Positions 44,956-56,629 of a DNA stretch of 64,000 bases are shown here, piece by piece. Below the pieces are notes generated by a model. It made no database searches, was not told the DNA's origin, and saw only the letters and a list, made by a program, of their open reading frames with translations. Location: assembly GCF_000226095.1 (NCBI RefSeq), contig NC_016473.1:2170001-2234000 (forward strand), in the 5' to 3' direction. This DNA is from Thermothelomyces thermophilus ATCC 42464 (lineage: Eukaryota; Ascomycota; Sordariomycetes; Sordariales; Chaetomiaceae). The position numbers and the translations under genes were made by a program. Numbering within the stretch: the first letter of the stretch is position 1; every line of letters starts with the position of its first letter.

Positions 44956-46478
44956 TCACGCGTCTTCGGTGAACCTAAATCCGGAACCTCGAGACCCGTC
45001 TCGAAACGCAAATCCTCGGCCGGGAGAATCCGATGTTGATGACGTCCTTGGGAAGACCGACGGGCGATGACCTGGCCGGAGAGGTCCCTGTTCGTGAACG
45101 GGGGTGCGTTGCGCACCATCGCGAAAGATGGGAACGCCACTAACCGGCCGCATCGGCGATCCGAGCTGGAAGGGATTGGAGCTATCCAAGAGTCCCCCCT
45201 GTGAGTCTCGGTAGTGCGACGAGCCGCTGCCGTTGCTATCGTGGGGATCGCTGTAGCCGTCACCGCCGGATTCGAGGACCGAAATCAGCTTTCTTCCTGA
45301 TACCCTGTAGAATCCCTTCTCTTGCGGGGACGGTCCAGCGGAGGGTTCCTCGATCGCTCGTTTGCCGCTCAACCTTGCGAGGGCGGACGGTATCGAGAAT
45401 GCACCTGCCCGCTGCACCATGCTCTTCCCGCCACTGGGACTGGCAGGTTCCGGCGATGAAAAGCCCCTGCCCCGGGCGTTGTTGTCCCCATCGCCCAGCA
45501 GCATGATGCCCTGGCCGCGCCGTTTCCTCCACTTCAACAGAAACAAGAGTGCAATGACAATGAGGGCGATTCCAGCAACACTGCCGACAACCCCTCCAAC
45601 CACGGCGTTTCGAGTTTCCGGGGCGAGCCCAGAGGAATGAGACTCGGAAGTTGGGTCCGTGGGAGCTGGAGCGGCGACCGAACTTTCCCCGCCCGTGTTC
45701 GAGTCAGCCCCTGCTTCACCGACTTCAATAGTGGCGGCAGTGACGCTGGTCGTGGAAGTCCATAGAGAGCTGCTGCTCCTGGTCGTGGTAGAAGCAAAAA
45801 CAGAACGGAGAGCGGATGAGGTCCGCGAAGAATTCGAATATAAGTTGGTCGTGTGATTGCCAAAGAGCGACGACACGTGAGCTACCAAAAAAAAAAAAAG
45901 GTCAGCGTGGCAGGAAAGAAGGCATGGGCGTAACCGGACGTACTAGACGAAGAGTTGGAAGTTACCGATAACGTGGGGAAGGCAGAAGAGGTAGTTAAAG
46001 GAGTGGACGTTAGCGTCTCTGAGGACGCGAGCAACGAAGATGAAGTCTTCGACGGCGCGCCATCGGTCAGGTCGGGGAGCAAATCAGTGAGAGACACGCT
46101 GGGCAACGCGTCACCAACCTCGCTCGAGAAGGAAGTGACTGCTGCCGGAAAAACAGGGTTGGACGACTCGACGGGATCCGGGGTCAGGGTCTCGACGCTT
46201 GTGACGGCGCCCGTGGCATCGATAAATTGAACGACAGACACAGTTTGGACGACGACGACGTGACGGCCATGCAACTTCTCGCTAGGAGGTGAACGAATGT
46301 ATGTTGAGGTGGGGTCGACCTCGGCGGACTGCAAACGACGGTGTTGGTGAAGATGCAGATGCTGGTGGTTATGGTTGTGATTGTGGTTGTGGTGGTGGTG
46401 ATGGTGGTGGTCGTGGTCGTGGCGAGTGCCGCGGGCCTGAAAGAGTGAAGGCCCGCTGGGATCGCCTTGGTTGGTCAT
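44956..46478 (-). CDS. Single-pass membrane protein with His-rich N-terminus, unknown function
   Basis: Exons on the minus strand are 46478-45944 and 45881-44956, giving 486 residues; the donor is GTACGT and the acceptor TTGGTAG. The start is the ATG in GCCATGACC; an in-frame upstream ATG at 46568 would add 30 residues. Residues about 19-45 are mainly His and Asn alternating with Asp, Gln and Leu. A VVVVQTVSVVQFID strand and a long Ser/Thr-rich stretch with Asn-X-Ser/Thr sites follow, then one membrane helix (GGVVGSVAGIALIVIALLFLL) stopped by KWRKRRG. The 190-residue tail is hydrophilic. The layout resembles Mid2/Wsc-like wall sensors and other Ser/Thr-rich plasma-membrane proteins, but I see no cleavable signal peptide, cysteine domain or known family. 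Function is not assigned. Confidence 0.8.
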
Positions 46479-48260
46479 GGCGCCTGCGTTGCGTGGCTGT
46501 GTGTGAACGAATGTGGGCAAGAACTGCCCCCCAGAAAAAAAGAAACGAACGTTTTGGGGGGTGGGCAACGAATCGCAGGCTAGCAGCCTGACCCCGTATT
46601 CGATGGTTCAGCGGATGGGCTGAGTGGATGGAAGCTCGTAAACTCGAGGCTGGCTGTGCGCGTGATCCAGTGCAGTCGGCTCGTCATGGTCGCAACCGTC
46701 CCAGCATTTTCAACCTGTCTCGTCTCCTCGGATGGAAAACTGGGGCGTCAACTTGAACCGTCCCTTGGAACGGAAAAAAGGGGGAACAAAAATAAACCAC
46801 GTCGTTAATAATCTTGGGTATTCATAAGAAAACCCGGAAGGCACTGGGAGCAGTTGCCCACTTTGAACTCACCCGCTCCACATGTCCAGCGATGCAGGAG
46901 GGAGGTCAAGCTCGCAACCGGCACGCCTGACGACCAAGCGAAAGAAGCCAAAGGAAAAAGAAGAACAACGTTGGAAGGGCGCCGTCGCGTGGATATTCTC
47001 GCAGCCTCCTTCCGGCGACCACCGATCTATTTTAATCGAAATTGCCGGCCGAGGAGTGTCGAGACAGAACGGACTGGGCTCCGCAGTCGTCGTGGACATC
47101 GGCCTGAGCTTGCGATGCCAATCTCGCTTCCTTGCGTGGCCGGCTTTTCCCCTTGCACGCTGCCCACTGTCAAGCCCCCCCATTGGCCGATCCTGCCCGC
47201 CAGTCGATGCAGCAATGCGGACACCCACTGCCCCAATTGGTCGACGCCTCGAACCTTCGTTTGGCGTGATGGAGGCAAGGGCTTTTCCTCCCCACCTGTC
47301 GGATCCTTGCCCGCTTGAAATCTGCACAAGAAAACACGAGATTTACCGAATCGCAGCCTCTCTTGCCGTGCCGTTGAGAGACCAGAACGTCTACGGGTCC
47401 GTATGTGTACTTGATCAGCGTTCCAAGTCTTACACGACAAAAGAAGCAAGGCACAACGGCACTCAATTACCTTAAAAATGCAAGAAAGAAAAAACATTAC
47501 ACTAGGCTAGCAAATATCGAGTCCAGAGACGAGATGTGACGAAGGAAGAAAGTCCAGACGTCGTTGTTCTCCCGCTAGCGTTTCGCGATTCGAGATGTGG
47601 GCTCGTTTGTAATTCTGGGTGGGAGACTCACCCAGACATGTTATCATCGCCCGCTAGCGATCCGTACACTACTCGATGGTAATATACTAGGGCCTTCATT
47701 ATCTGCTTCCAAGGGGAGCGGCTGGGCGTCGGTGAAGTTTCTTGGATATGCTTTGTGCGCGACATCTTGAAATTTATTGTCTATTTGGTGCTCTGCAGGT
47801 TGCCGTTGATGTGGTCCAAACACGCGTCGTGCCTGGCTACGCGAGGATGCAGGACGTTTGGTCGCATACGCAGTACGTAATACCGTAAAATTGATCAGCG
47901 CCGTTACTGTTCCTGGCTGTGTGCCTGAGCCCCGCCGGGCGGGAAGTGGGCCAAGCCTTGGTTAGCGTAGTGTACAACTAACTACACAACTGCGCCTTCC
48001 GTGTTCTTTCAACTGGACGTGGAACTCCCAGGGCCTACACTGAATGGCCACAACAAAAGAACCTCCACAAACACTCCGCTGCCCATCTGGGGCCGGGTCC
48101 CGACACAGCACTCCAGCATGGAACCTGTGACGCCGAACAAATGCTCGCCCTCCGATTTGCCTTTTCCATGAAATAACGATGACAATGACCGCCGAACTGC
48201 TCCATCACCACACATCACATTTTAAACCCTTGAGGCCGTTGCAGATAGCTTGCTGACGTC
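46479..48260. other. Divergent intergenic region (His-rich membrane protein / hydrolase)
   Basis: This is 1.8 kb between two outward-facing start codons. Open frames of up to about 200 codons overlap one another on both strands around 46.85-47.5 kb, but none has a recognisable domain. Two nearly identical CCCGCTAGCG segments lie at about 47572 and 47650. Confidence 0.5.
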
Positions 48261-50347
48261 ATGCGGCGGGCACCGACCCCGGCCCGGGAATCATCGTCTC
48301 TCGACATTCCGCATCCTCCTTATCTGTTCCCAACATCGCTCAGCTCCTTAAGGCTGTCCAACCAACCAGAGGGCGGTGTCAGCAACCTATACGGCAGCTC
48401 GCAATGGGATAGACGCGACCCCAGAACGTCGTCAGCCCAGTCGCTGGTACCCTCGGCTGAGGAAACCGAGGGCCACATCCGAAAACGGAAACTCCTTGTT
48501 GTCTACATCCACGGCTTTATGGGCAACGACTCTTCCTTCCGCTCGTTCCCAGCCCATGTGCACAACTTTCTAAAGACCCTTCTCGGTGAGACTCATGTGA
48601 TCCATACCAAGATCTACCCCCGGTACAAGACGTACAAGTCGATCGACGTCGCCTGCGAGAACTTTAGCAAGTGGTTGGCGCCCCATGAATCGCCCACGAC
48701 CGACGTGGTCCTGGTGGGCCACTCTATGGGCGGCCTGCTGGCTGCAGATGTAGTTCTGCTGGTATGTTCCCAAAAACCAAACCACCTATTTATCTAGTTA
48801 GGCGGCTCGACGGGCTGACGTTGGCTTGCTCCCAGCCGAGCCAGAGCCCATGGGACGCATCAACCCCCTTCCGCCACCGTATCCTGGGCACCGTTTCTCT
48901 CGACGCTCCACTACTTGGACTTCACCCGGGCGTTGTGGTTTCCGGCATTGCCAGCCTCTTTCGGCCCGCCCAAAGCCCGCCGTTGATATGTGAGGACTCG
49001 CAGAGTGAGCACGCAGAGGCCAGCCAATCTCAGACACCCTCTACTAGACCCTCTTCCTGTTCCGAGATGCTGCCCTCGGACGAGGCGTCTTCACCCCATT
49101 TTGGCTCATCGCCTGCTCCCCAGGACCCGTACTTCAACCCACCATTTCCCAATGACGTTGCGTTCGTGGACCGCGGATGGTTCAAGAATATCATCCACTT
49201 TGCAGCCAAACACAAGGAGGAAAACCTAGCGTATGCCGCCGCCAATCACATCATGTCTCACCTTGAATTTGCCGCATGTCTAGCCGACTTTGCCGGGCTG
49301 AAGTCAAGGTACAACAGGCTCAGGGCACTGGAGGATGTCGATAACTGGAACCAGCCCGGTGCCGTGCGCGTCCGCTTCGCTAATTACTACACTGTCTCGA
49401 CCGGAATGATCAAAAAGTCGAGGACGCCCTCGCCGTGTGGTTCACCGAGGAGACCAGATGGATGCGAGGTAAGGCGGCCTTCATTGCGGGACGCCGGCTC
49501 GCTAGCCTCGGACCAACAGATATTATCCGAAGATGTTGATGTTAAGCCTCCGAGAATATCGATCGAGGAATATAGCGACGGATCTGGGAGCGATAGCCTT
49601 CGAGTTCTCGATCCCATGCCGGAGCCTGAATCCGGGCCAGTTCACGAGCCTGGGAGTAAGTCTCTTGCGAGCTCTGAGATCTCCAGACCGCCCTCCCGAC
49701 ACGAGAAAGAAACACAAGAAGGAGGGAAAGCCTCCGACGCCAAAGACGACAACCTCCTTTCGGTGGAAGACGAGCCCATCGGCGGAGACACAACGTTCTC
49801 CCCTATCCCCGCGGTTCCCTCCCCACCAGAAGTGCCTAGTCTAGACGCCCTTCCCGACAAGGAGTCCCGCAAGCGAGCTGAAAAGGCCTACAAAGCCGCG
49901 CTAAAAGCCTACGCCCAGGCCGTTAAGAAGCGCGACAGGGCCCTCGAGGTACGCCAGAAGGCGCTCGACAAGCGGCAGCGCAAGGCCCTCAAGGAGGCCA
50001 AGAAGATGGAAAAGGAACAAGCGAAACTGCTTTGCAAGTCGCCATCCACCAAGGACGAAGAGCAGGGGGAAGGAACCAAGGTAGAGGAACGGACGGGCAA
50101 GGAGAAACCACCCCGTCGCAGGAAATTTTGCATGCTCCCGCCCAAGTCGTCAGACGGCACCGTCGACCCGACCTGGGTGGAGGTGTACATGGAGGGCGTC
50201 GACGAGGTGGGCGCGCACTGCGGCCTCTTCTTGCCCGGGCGTCATTACGAGCCCCTAGTGGGGGACGTTGGGGAGCGGATTGCCGCTTGGGTTCGGGAGG
50301 AAGAATCGAGGAGAGTTGTGGTGGGGCAGGCAGGTTCGGAGGTCTAG
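48261..50347 (+). CDS. Alpha/beta hydrolase (DUF676/lipase-like) with long disordered insert
   Basis: Exons are 48261-48761 and 48836-50347, giving 670 residues. The fold is recognised from LLVVYIHGFMGNDSSF (HGFMG, oxyanion loop, residues 84-88) and from GHSMGG at 153-158 with Ser155 as nucleophile. After the intron, GTVSLDAPLLGLHPG follows, as in putative serine esterases of this group. A Ser/Pro-rich stretch and then a Lys/Arg/Ala helix of about 65 residues (coiled-coil-like, about 530-595) interrupt the domain. The C-terminal end (DEVGAHCGLFLPG, GDVGERIAAWV) looks like the last strand and helix of the fold and could bring the catalytic His, near 628 or 636. Substrate is unknown; lipase or thioesterase activity is an inference from the family. 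The start has an upstream in-frame stop. Confidence 0.85.
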
Positions 50348-51652
50348 GCATGGCTGGCTGGCGGAATGGAATCACTGGAAGGAAGGCTTGTTGGGTTTGG
50401 GGCGCGGTTGGTGTGGCAAGTCTGGATGAGGGAGAGGGGGCGTTTGTGATCATGAATATCCAACTCGCTAGCCCTACCTAACCAACAAACCGGAGCGCTG
50501 TTTGTATCACCCAGGGCCTTGGATGAGAGAACTCGCTTTCATGGCAAAAAATGGCCCGCTAAGGTGAGGTCAGAGAGTGGACATGGCATTGAACCGTTAG
50601 AGGGGGTTCAAGTCGCCGCCTTTTCCCGAATATCCTGGGGACTTCGTCCCCTTTCTCGTGGCAAAGCAGTACGCAACGCAACATTCAGAGAAAGCACTTG
50701 GAAGCCAGCTATCAGACAATGCTCGCTGCAATAGTATTGCGTGAATTTACCGCCTATCTCAGCGCAGCGAAATGCGCTGCTAGGACGTCTCCATACCGGC
50801 AGATAGCAAGGTAGCAAGGCGGTCCGGTCCCCAATCCGCCATATCATTCCCCTATTCACGCATCATTGTCGTCGCCTCTTCAATGACCCTGCCGTAACAA
50901 GAACCATTTTTCGTCTACCCATGTCCTTTCACCTCGTCAAGGCCGAGTCCATCCTGGGACGTGATGCCAGCGCAAATGCAGAAAAAAGAAGGCATTCCCA
51001 GCAATGTTAGTAGGCGCCCTCTCATTCTTGGGCCCAGGAAGAAAGAAAATCCCCCAACGCCATGCTGAATGTTTTTGTGTGAAAGAAAAACATGCAAAGG
51101 TAAGCCGGCCTCAGCTGCTTGTATAGCCCTCTGGGCGGCGCCGGCATGGGGGACCGTGTCGCCCATTGTGATGATGTCAAGAGAGAGACCATCCTCTCCA
51201 TCCGCGCATATCATTAACATGAGCCTTCGTTGAATTCCCCTGCCATTTTGATCTTCCGTCCTCATCATGATGCCAGCACATGCAAGCCCAAAATATCTGA
51301 CCGTCTTTGTTCGTGTCGGTTGCTGTCTTTTTTCTCTCGACTTGGATAGCGCGCAGAACAGAAAGCGAGAAAGGTACGTCTGCGTTAGCCGCGAGATGAA
51401 TACCCATGTCAACCGGGTCACCAGGTATCACCCTGAACACTGATCAGAGGGCTTTGTTCTTCAAGTGCCCTGAGCACGAGGTCTGCCTCTTGGGCGGCGC
51501 GGCTCAACAGACTGGCTGCAAGACCTGGCACCGGCTACGTCCTAGGTACCCGCGATGCCAGCACCGTAGGCAGGCTGCCGGGTCTGCTTGGCGAAGGACG
51601 ACGGGTTGACCCCTGAATGAGACTGTGTTCAAATTAGCAAAGGTTATTCTCA
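50348..51652. other. Convergent spacer (hydrolase / med19)
   Basis: The space between two converging stop codons is 1.3 kb, longer than the other convergent spacers at both ends of the window. No gene, repeat or RNA is recognised. Confidence 0.5.
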
Positions 51653-52859
51653 TCAGACCGGATCGTAGTCATTGATGAGCACCTTTTTTCTCCGCTTCTG
51701 GCCGGAGGCCATGTCGCCCTCTCCGGTAGAATAACCGGTTTCGGCGGCGGTCTCGTCGTCGCCATAGCCCTCGCCATAGCCTTCGAAGCTGCTGTCACCG
51801 TAGCTTCGTTTCTTGATGTTTCGCATCGATCTGCCCGCGTCCTGCGGCTGCGCAAGTGGAGTGCCCACCTTGGGTCGAGGCACGCCTTGCAGACCGGCCG
51901 AGGGAACCGGCGTATTTGGCGCCGTCGGTCTAGCCGACAGCGACTGCCTGTCGGCCTTTCCGGGGGCGAGATCTCCCAGCACGGAGCTGTCCCACTGAGA
52001 TTTGGGCACAACTCCCTTGCCCATGGTCATTGCCCTCAACAACTTCTGTTGCACCTCGCTGCTGAAACCGTCCTTGATATCCTGCCCTCGGACGTGCTGG
52101 TAGTCCCAGACATCTTGAGGCAGCTTCATGAGGTACGTCAGGCTGTACTCCCGGTTCGGGTCTTGCTTGACTTCGTCGAAGTGGCCTTGAACGCCAAGCC
52201 TCTTGATGTGACCTTTATACGTTTTCCTAAGCGCATTCTTTTCGCCGTTGGGGAGCACACGGGCGACCTCCGCAGCGAGACCCGTTAGGCCGTACATCTC
52301 AAAGAGATCTTCCGACACATCAGGCCGAGGCCGAGGGTGCGCTGCAGGATCAACCGCGTTAACAAGTCTCTCTCAGGAAGAGAAAAACACAGACCAAGTG
52401 ATGTGTTGACGGCACCAAAGAAAGTCATGGCCGGAGGTAGCACAGCATGCCACGAGCGCCATGAAACGGGACGGGGTGGGAACGCTTGTGAGTGTGCGGC
52501 AGGGGTCTACTGCTCTGGGCAGGAAGAAGGGAAGCCTTACGAGTTCTGCAAAGAAGGTATTTCTCGCCGACGTCCAAATGAAGGTCGTCGATACCAAGAT
52601 TGCGTTTCTCGACATGGACTTTCTTCTGCGCTCTGTCGCTCATGTCATCGACATCTCGTTTGCGCTTATGCGGGGAATCCCCTCCCACACTGGTATCTTG
52701 TGTCATTTCCGAAGGAATCGAGCTGCCGTTGACGCTATGGGCGGGGGTTGGCAACGTGGTCGTCGTCGACGCAGCGGAGCCGTTTATGCTCATCATCGGG
52801 TCGCCCGTGTTAGGAGAGAACTGGGAAGGACTTTGCGGTGTCTGAGGGTGACAGGACAT
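51653..52859 (-). CDS. med19: Mediator complex subunit 19 (Med19/Rox3)
   Basis: This is a head-module subunit of Mediator, the nuclear complex that links activators to RNA polymerase II. Exons on the minus strand are 52859-52541 and 52341-51653, giving 335 residues. The N-terminus ([21 protein letters not shown]) and [13 protein letters not shown] are the fungal Rox3 signature. The splice ([31 protein letters not shown]) restores the next conserved block, and [16 protein letters not shown] and [22 protein letters not shown] complete the family pattern. The C-terminus is basic ([14 protein letters not shown]). The gene has its own promoter, with a CACGTG box at 53042-53047 about 180 bp upstream of the start. 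Confidence 0.95.
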
Positions 52860-55078
52860 GATGGACCGAGGATGCGCGGATGCGGTGATGTCGGGTCGGC
52901 GGATGCGAAGATCTTGGCACAGAGATCGCTCTGGTCCCAAGTGGCGACCTGGACAAAGAAAGCCGGCCTGAGAGAGTCGCGGGTAGATGATCGTGCAATC
53001 AAAACGGCGGTCGAAGGACACAGTCGTTTCGCTTTTTGACGCACGTGTATGAATAGTGATGCGGGCGGCAGGAGGGGTGACGAGGTGGTCGTGACGAGTC
53101 GCGCGAATATGGCGACGACGGCAATCACCGAGCCTCCCAGTTCACCAACGCTCCTCCAGCGGTCGGCGGGCGACAAAAATTCGAATCCAGAGGCTGCTAC
53201 CGATAAAATGGGCCGTCTCGGGATGACTGAATCGGTGTCGGCGCGGATCGCGGGCCGCGTAATGGCGCTGGCCGATTGAAATTGGTTGAGCGCGAGCAGG
53301 TTTGTCGATGATGGAGGAGGTGAGAACAGGGGAGAGGAGGCGCCCGTTCTCTCAGGTTGCTGGGTTGCAGGTCACTGGTGGGTCGCTCACACAGCTCGGG
53401 TGTGCTTCTCCCTCCGCAGACTGAGCAGCTGAGCAGCACCGTGCGAGACCCGGGCCTTCTGCGTAGTCACGGACCCACCCGAACACTTTTGTTCGCGTCG
53501 CAGCCAATCGGGTAACTATATCAGGTCTGTTCTCTGCAGTTCTGCTTTTACGGGCCGGTGTCCGCCGAGGACGAGCCTGCATACTCTGTAAACCAGAGGA
53601 CGCATCTGTTGAGATAACGCTCTAATGGAATTTGGGAGGCTTCAAATCACTCTGGAAACGCATCCACTATAGTGTAAGACTTTCTCCTAGATCAGGTTAC
53701 GAGCCATTGGCCCGTAAATGCGTTTCACACATCGGCCATTCTTCTCTGAGGCGCCAACGACCCAGACGGGCCCGGGCAACAGGGCAATGGTGGGGCGTTT
53801 CGCCTGTCTCTTTTTTTGAACCCAGATCCGGCGTTCCAGGTCGGTGGGCTGGATCGTCTCTGCAGGTTGTGCAGGTTGAATACTGATACGGAGTAATTCC
53901 ATACCAGAGCATAAGACATTGTTACATACAAAAGACATCGGTACTGGGCGATCAAGACTGGTACAGTAACTACCTGTTGCGCGCCTCTTTGAGGCTGCTT
54001 GCGCAATAAACTTCGGATGGACCGACTTGAAATGACAGGCGACTTGCCACCAAGCGACTTCTGTCGCGTATACTAATACTCCTGAACGGTCATTTTCAAG
54101 CAAGTGTGACACGTCTGAGCCGATCGAATGACCATAGCCGCTTGAGTCATCGGGCAACCCTTTGTGCAGTCCCAATTGGCGTGCTTTCCCGTCGACCTCA
54201 CTCTACCAAAGCCACGAGTCGTTCCCGAAAGCCCTTTGCCATCAACCTGAATCGGACCTCTCTTTCCCAACCAATCCCAATCTTGCCCCGGGCCCTTCCT
54301 CGCCACGCTCGACCAGACAGACCAGCAAGCGTTGGCAATGAAAGACAACAAAGCATCTTCTCTTGGCGAGAATGATGTTCCAAAAATTCCCCAGCCGGCC
54401 TAAGCCAACTGGGAGCGGTCAGGTTGTAGTTTTCAACTAGCAAAAACGTGATCTCGGACGAATCCTCACTGATACACGTAAAACCCCTGCACTCGGATGG
54501 GAAAAGAAAGAAGGAGAAGAAGCAGAGAGCGAGGAAGGGTTGGGCCATTATATAACCTGAGACGATGGTCTGTGCGCAGCTACCATCCTAATAACGTTTG
54601 GTGGGGGCTTGGGCAGGAGGCATCAGGGCATCGCCCCACATCCCACTTTGGCCAAATGATTCACCGGATCAAGCAAGCAGTCGACGGTGGCAGCCTACTA
54701 TGCTATTCGCAGTGCCAGTACGGGGAACTTGTAAGTGATGAGCTGACTTTTGCGAGTTGTGCCTGTAACCCTGTAATTCCTATCGCGATCCCAAGCTATG
54801 AAAGCGCTGATGATTGCCCTGGGAAGGCCGGGCAGCCTGAAACGGCCGAGGCGTGAAGTGTTTCCTTAGCTTAAACTTAACAAGGGCCGTTGGCAAGACG
54901 ACAACAAGAGGAAACAGATGGGCGTGAAAGCGAAATGTTACATTTTTACGGCTGCTGTACAACCCAAACGGTCCCTTAGCCGTTGTAAAGGCAGAGATAT
55001 ATAGTACAGGAACGCCCCTCCCCCCCCCCCGGTCCCCTTCCAAACTCCCCTTCCCCGTTCGGCATGCCACGAGTGTTT
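52860..55078. other. Intergenic: med19 promoter and uL4m 3' side
   Basis: Both neighbours are on the minus strand. The stretch holds the med19 leader, CACGTG at 53042, a TACGGAGTA copy at 53887, and a C run at about 55021-55030 near the uL4m 3' end. No gene is supportable. Confidence 0.5.
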
Positions 55079-56008
55079 TTACGGAACAAGCACTTGCCCC
55101 AATGTTGGCTTGGTATTCAGCCCTTTCACGACGACGCGCGACACGAGATCGCTCGAGTGTTCCTTGATCATCTCCCTCAGCGCGGTCCTTTCGATGACGA
55201 TCCTGCCCGTCTCCAGCAGATCCTTGACATCGACATCCTCCAGCTCCAGGGCGCGGCCGTTCTCGCCGGCAATCTCCATGCCCGTGAACAGGTTCGGGCG
55301 CCTGTCGCCGGTGATGAAGGTGGTCCGGCCGTGGGCCTTATCCCACTGCAGCGACGCCATCAGCTCGCCCACGTATCTGCGGACGAAGCCGTCCTCCAGC
55401 TCGCGGCCCATGACGCCGGCGTCGGCCAGCTGGAGGAAGTCCTCGGGCAGCGGCAGCTCCAGCCCGTCCTCGGTCACGATCAGCTCGCCGCGGCGGTACC
55501 GGTACGAAAGGGCGGTGCGCCAGGCCAGGTCGTACACCTTGCGGTTGAGCTTGGTGCTAAAGTCGCGCGGCTTGGGGCCGAACGTCTTGCCGCCGCCCTT
55601 CATCAATGGGGACTGCTTGGTGCCGAGACGGGCGCGGCCGCTGCCTTTTTGCGGACGCATCTTTCGGTGTGAGCCGTGAACCTCGTAGCGGGTCTTTGAC
55701 GACGCCGTTCCCTGCCGTGTCTTGTCTCCTTCGTACACCACGGCCAAGTGGAGGATATCGCGGCGCAGGGGGAGGTGGAGATGCTTTGCGGACCAAGACT
55801 CGAGAGAGCGCGGTTCGAGCGAAGGGAAGGAGTAGATGGTCAGCGGCACGGTGGTTGCTGTAGACGCGAAGTTAACGGCGTGCAAAGCACAAGAGTGTTA
55901 ACAGACGGGCCTTTTGGAAAGCCGAAAGGGAGTGCACGCACAGGAATTCCACGCCTCGGAGACGGAACGTGTAATATTAGCAGGCTGTGATTCAACTGCG
56001 GTCGCCAT
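55079..56008 (-). CDS. yml6: Mitochondrial large-subunit ribosomal protein uL4m (Yml6)
   Basis: This is a structural protein of the mitochondrial large ribosomal subunit, whose bacterial counterpart L4 lines the exit tunnel. Exons on the minus strand are modelled as 56008-55942 and 55857-55079, giving 281 residues. The main exon is secure: RYEVHGSHRKMRPQKGSGRARLG, GGKTFGPKPRDF and YDLAWRTALSYRYRRGEL are L4 hallmarks. The frame is closed by a stop at 55898-55900, so an intron is required. The model uses ACCATGGCG as start, donor GTGCGT and acceptor CTACAG. The resulting N-terminus is not strongly presequence-like, and a more basic peptide in another frame (start about 56052) cannot be joined in phase by a good donor. 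The first exon is thus tentative. The gene is head to head with mL38. Confidence 0.88.
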
Positions 56009-56629
56009 GGTCCTCCCGCACGGCACGGAAGCTTGCCGGACCTGGAGCGCATTAGTTCCAATCGTCAGCTAAAACTCGAAGGAAATGAAAAGGAAAGAAA
56101 GGAAAAAAACGAACCGGCAGTCTCCTGCATGGCTGTGCAGCGAGACTCAGGCCTCGCATGGCCTCGCTGAGGCTCTTCATTCCCCTGCCGGCCATGGCCG
56201 CAGTTGCGTCGCGCAGCAATCGCAGTCGGTCGTATTCAGCCGCACAAAAGGGGGTTTATCGTCAACCGGCGTCTTGCGTCTGGCTTCTGTCTTGTTTGCC
56301 CGAGTTCCACGGTTGTCCCCCCGGCTACCGAAGGAGTCCACTGCTGCTGCTACTGATGCTGCTGATGCGGATCGGATTGCTTCGCGGAAAAAAGATCTGG
56401 GAGTAACTTATCGGCGCACAGACGCCGCCAACACGGAGCTTGCCGATATCCCTGCGCACGGGTCCACGAATTTTCGTCGGCCGGCGCGTTTCTGCGCTTC
56501 TGGGGCCCGCAGCTCCCTTCCAAGTTCTCTCTCAATTGACTGCGCCCTGCTCCCAAGATTCGACGCCGCCGCCGCCGCCGACGCCGACGCCGACGCGACG
56601 CCGATCCTCCTTGCACTCAGCCCGCCGCC
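56009..56629. promoter_or_regulatory. Bidirectional promoter of two mitoribosome genes
   Basis: The 621 bp between the starts of uL4m and mL38 must serve both. Both ends are pyrimidine-rich on the transcribed side: TTTCCTTTCTTTCC on the minus strand at about 56090-56107, and CTCCCTTCCAAG on the plus strand at about 56511. A GCC/GAC triplet run at 56562-56597 is in the mL38 leader. No TATA box is seen. Confidence 0.6.

Noticed and set aside
46854-47475. Several overlapping frames of 150-200 codons between the membrane protein and the hydrolase
   Set aside because: They are open in both strands and several frames at once with no recognisable motif; they are most likely composition effects in promoter DNA.
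55840-56061. Basic 73-residue frame starting near 56061 (inner ATG near 56052) as the uL4m N-terminus
   Set aside because: It looks more like a mitochondrial presequence than the chosen first exon, but no good donor joins it in phase to the firm second exon.
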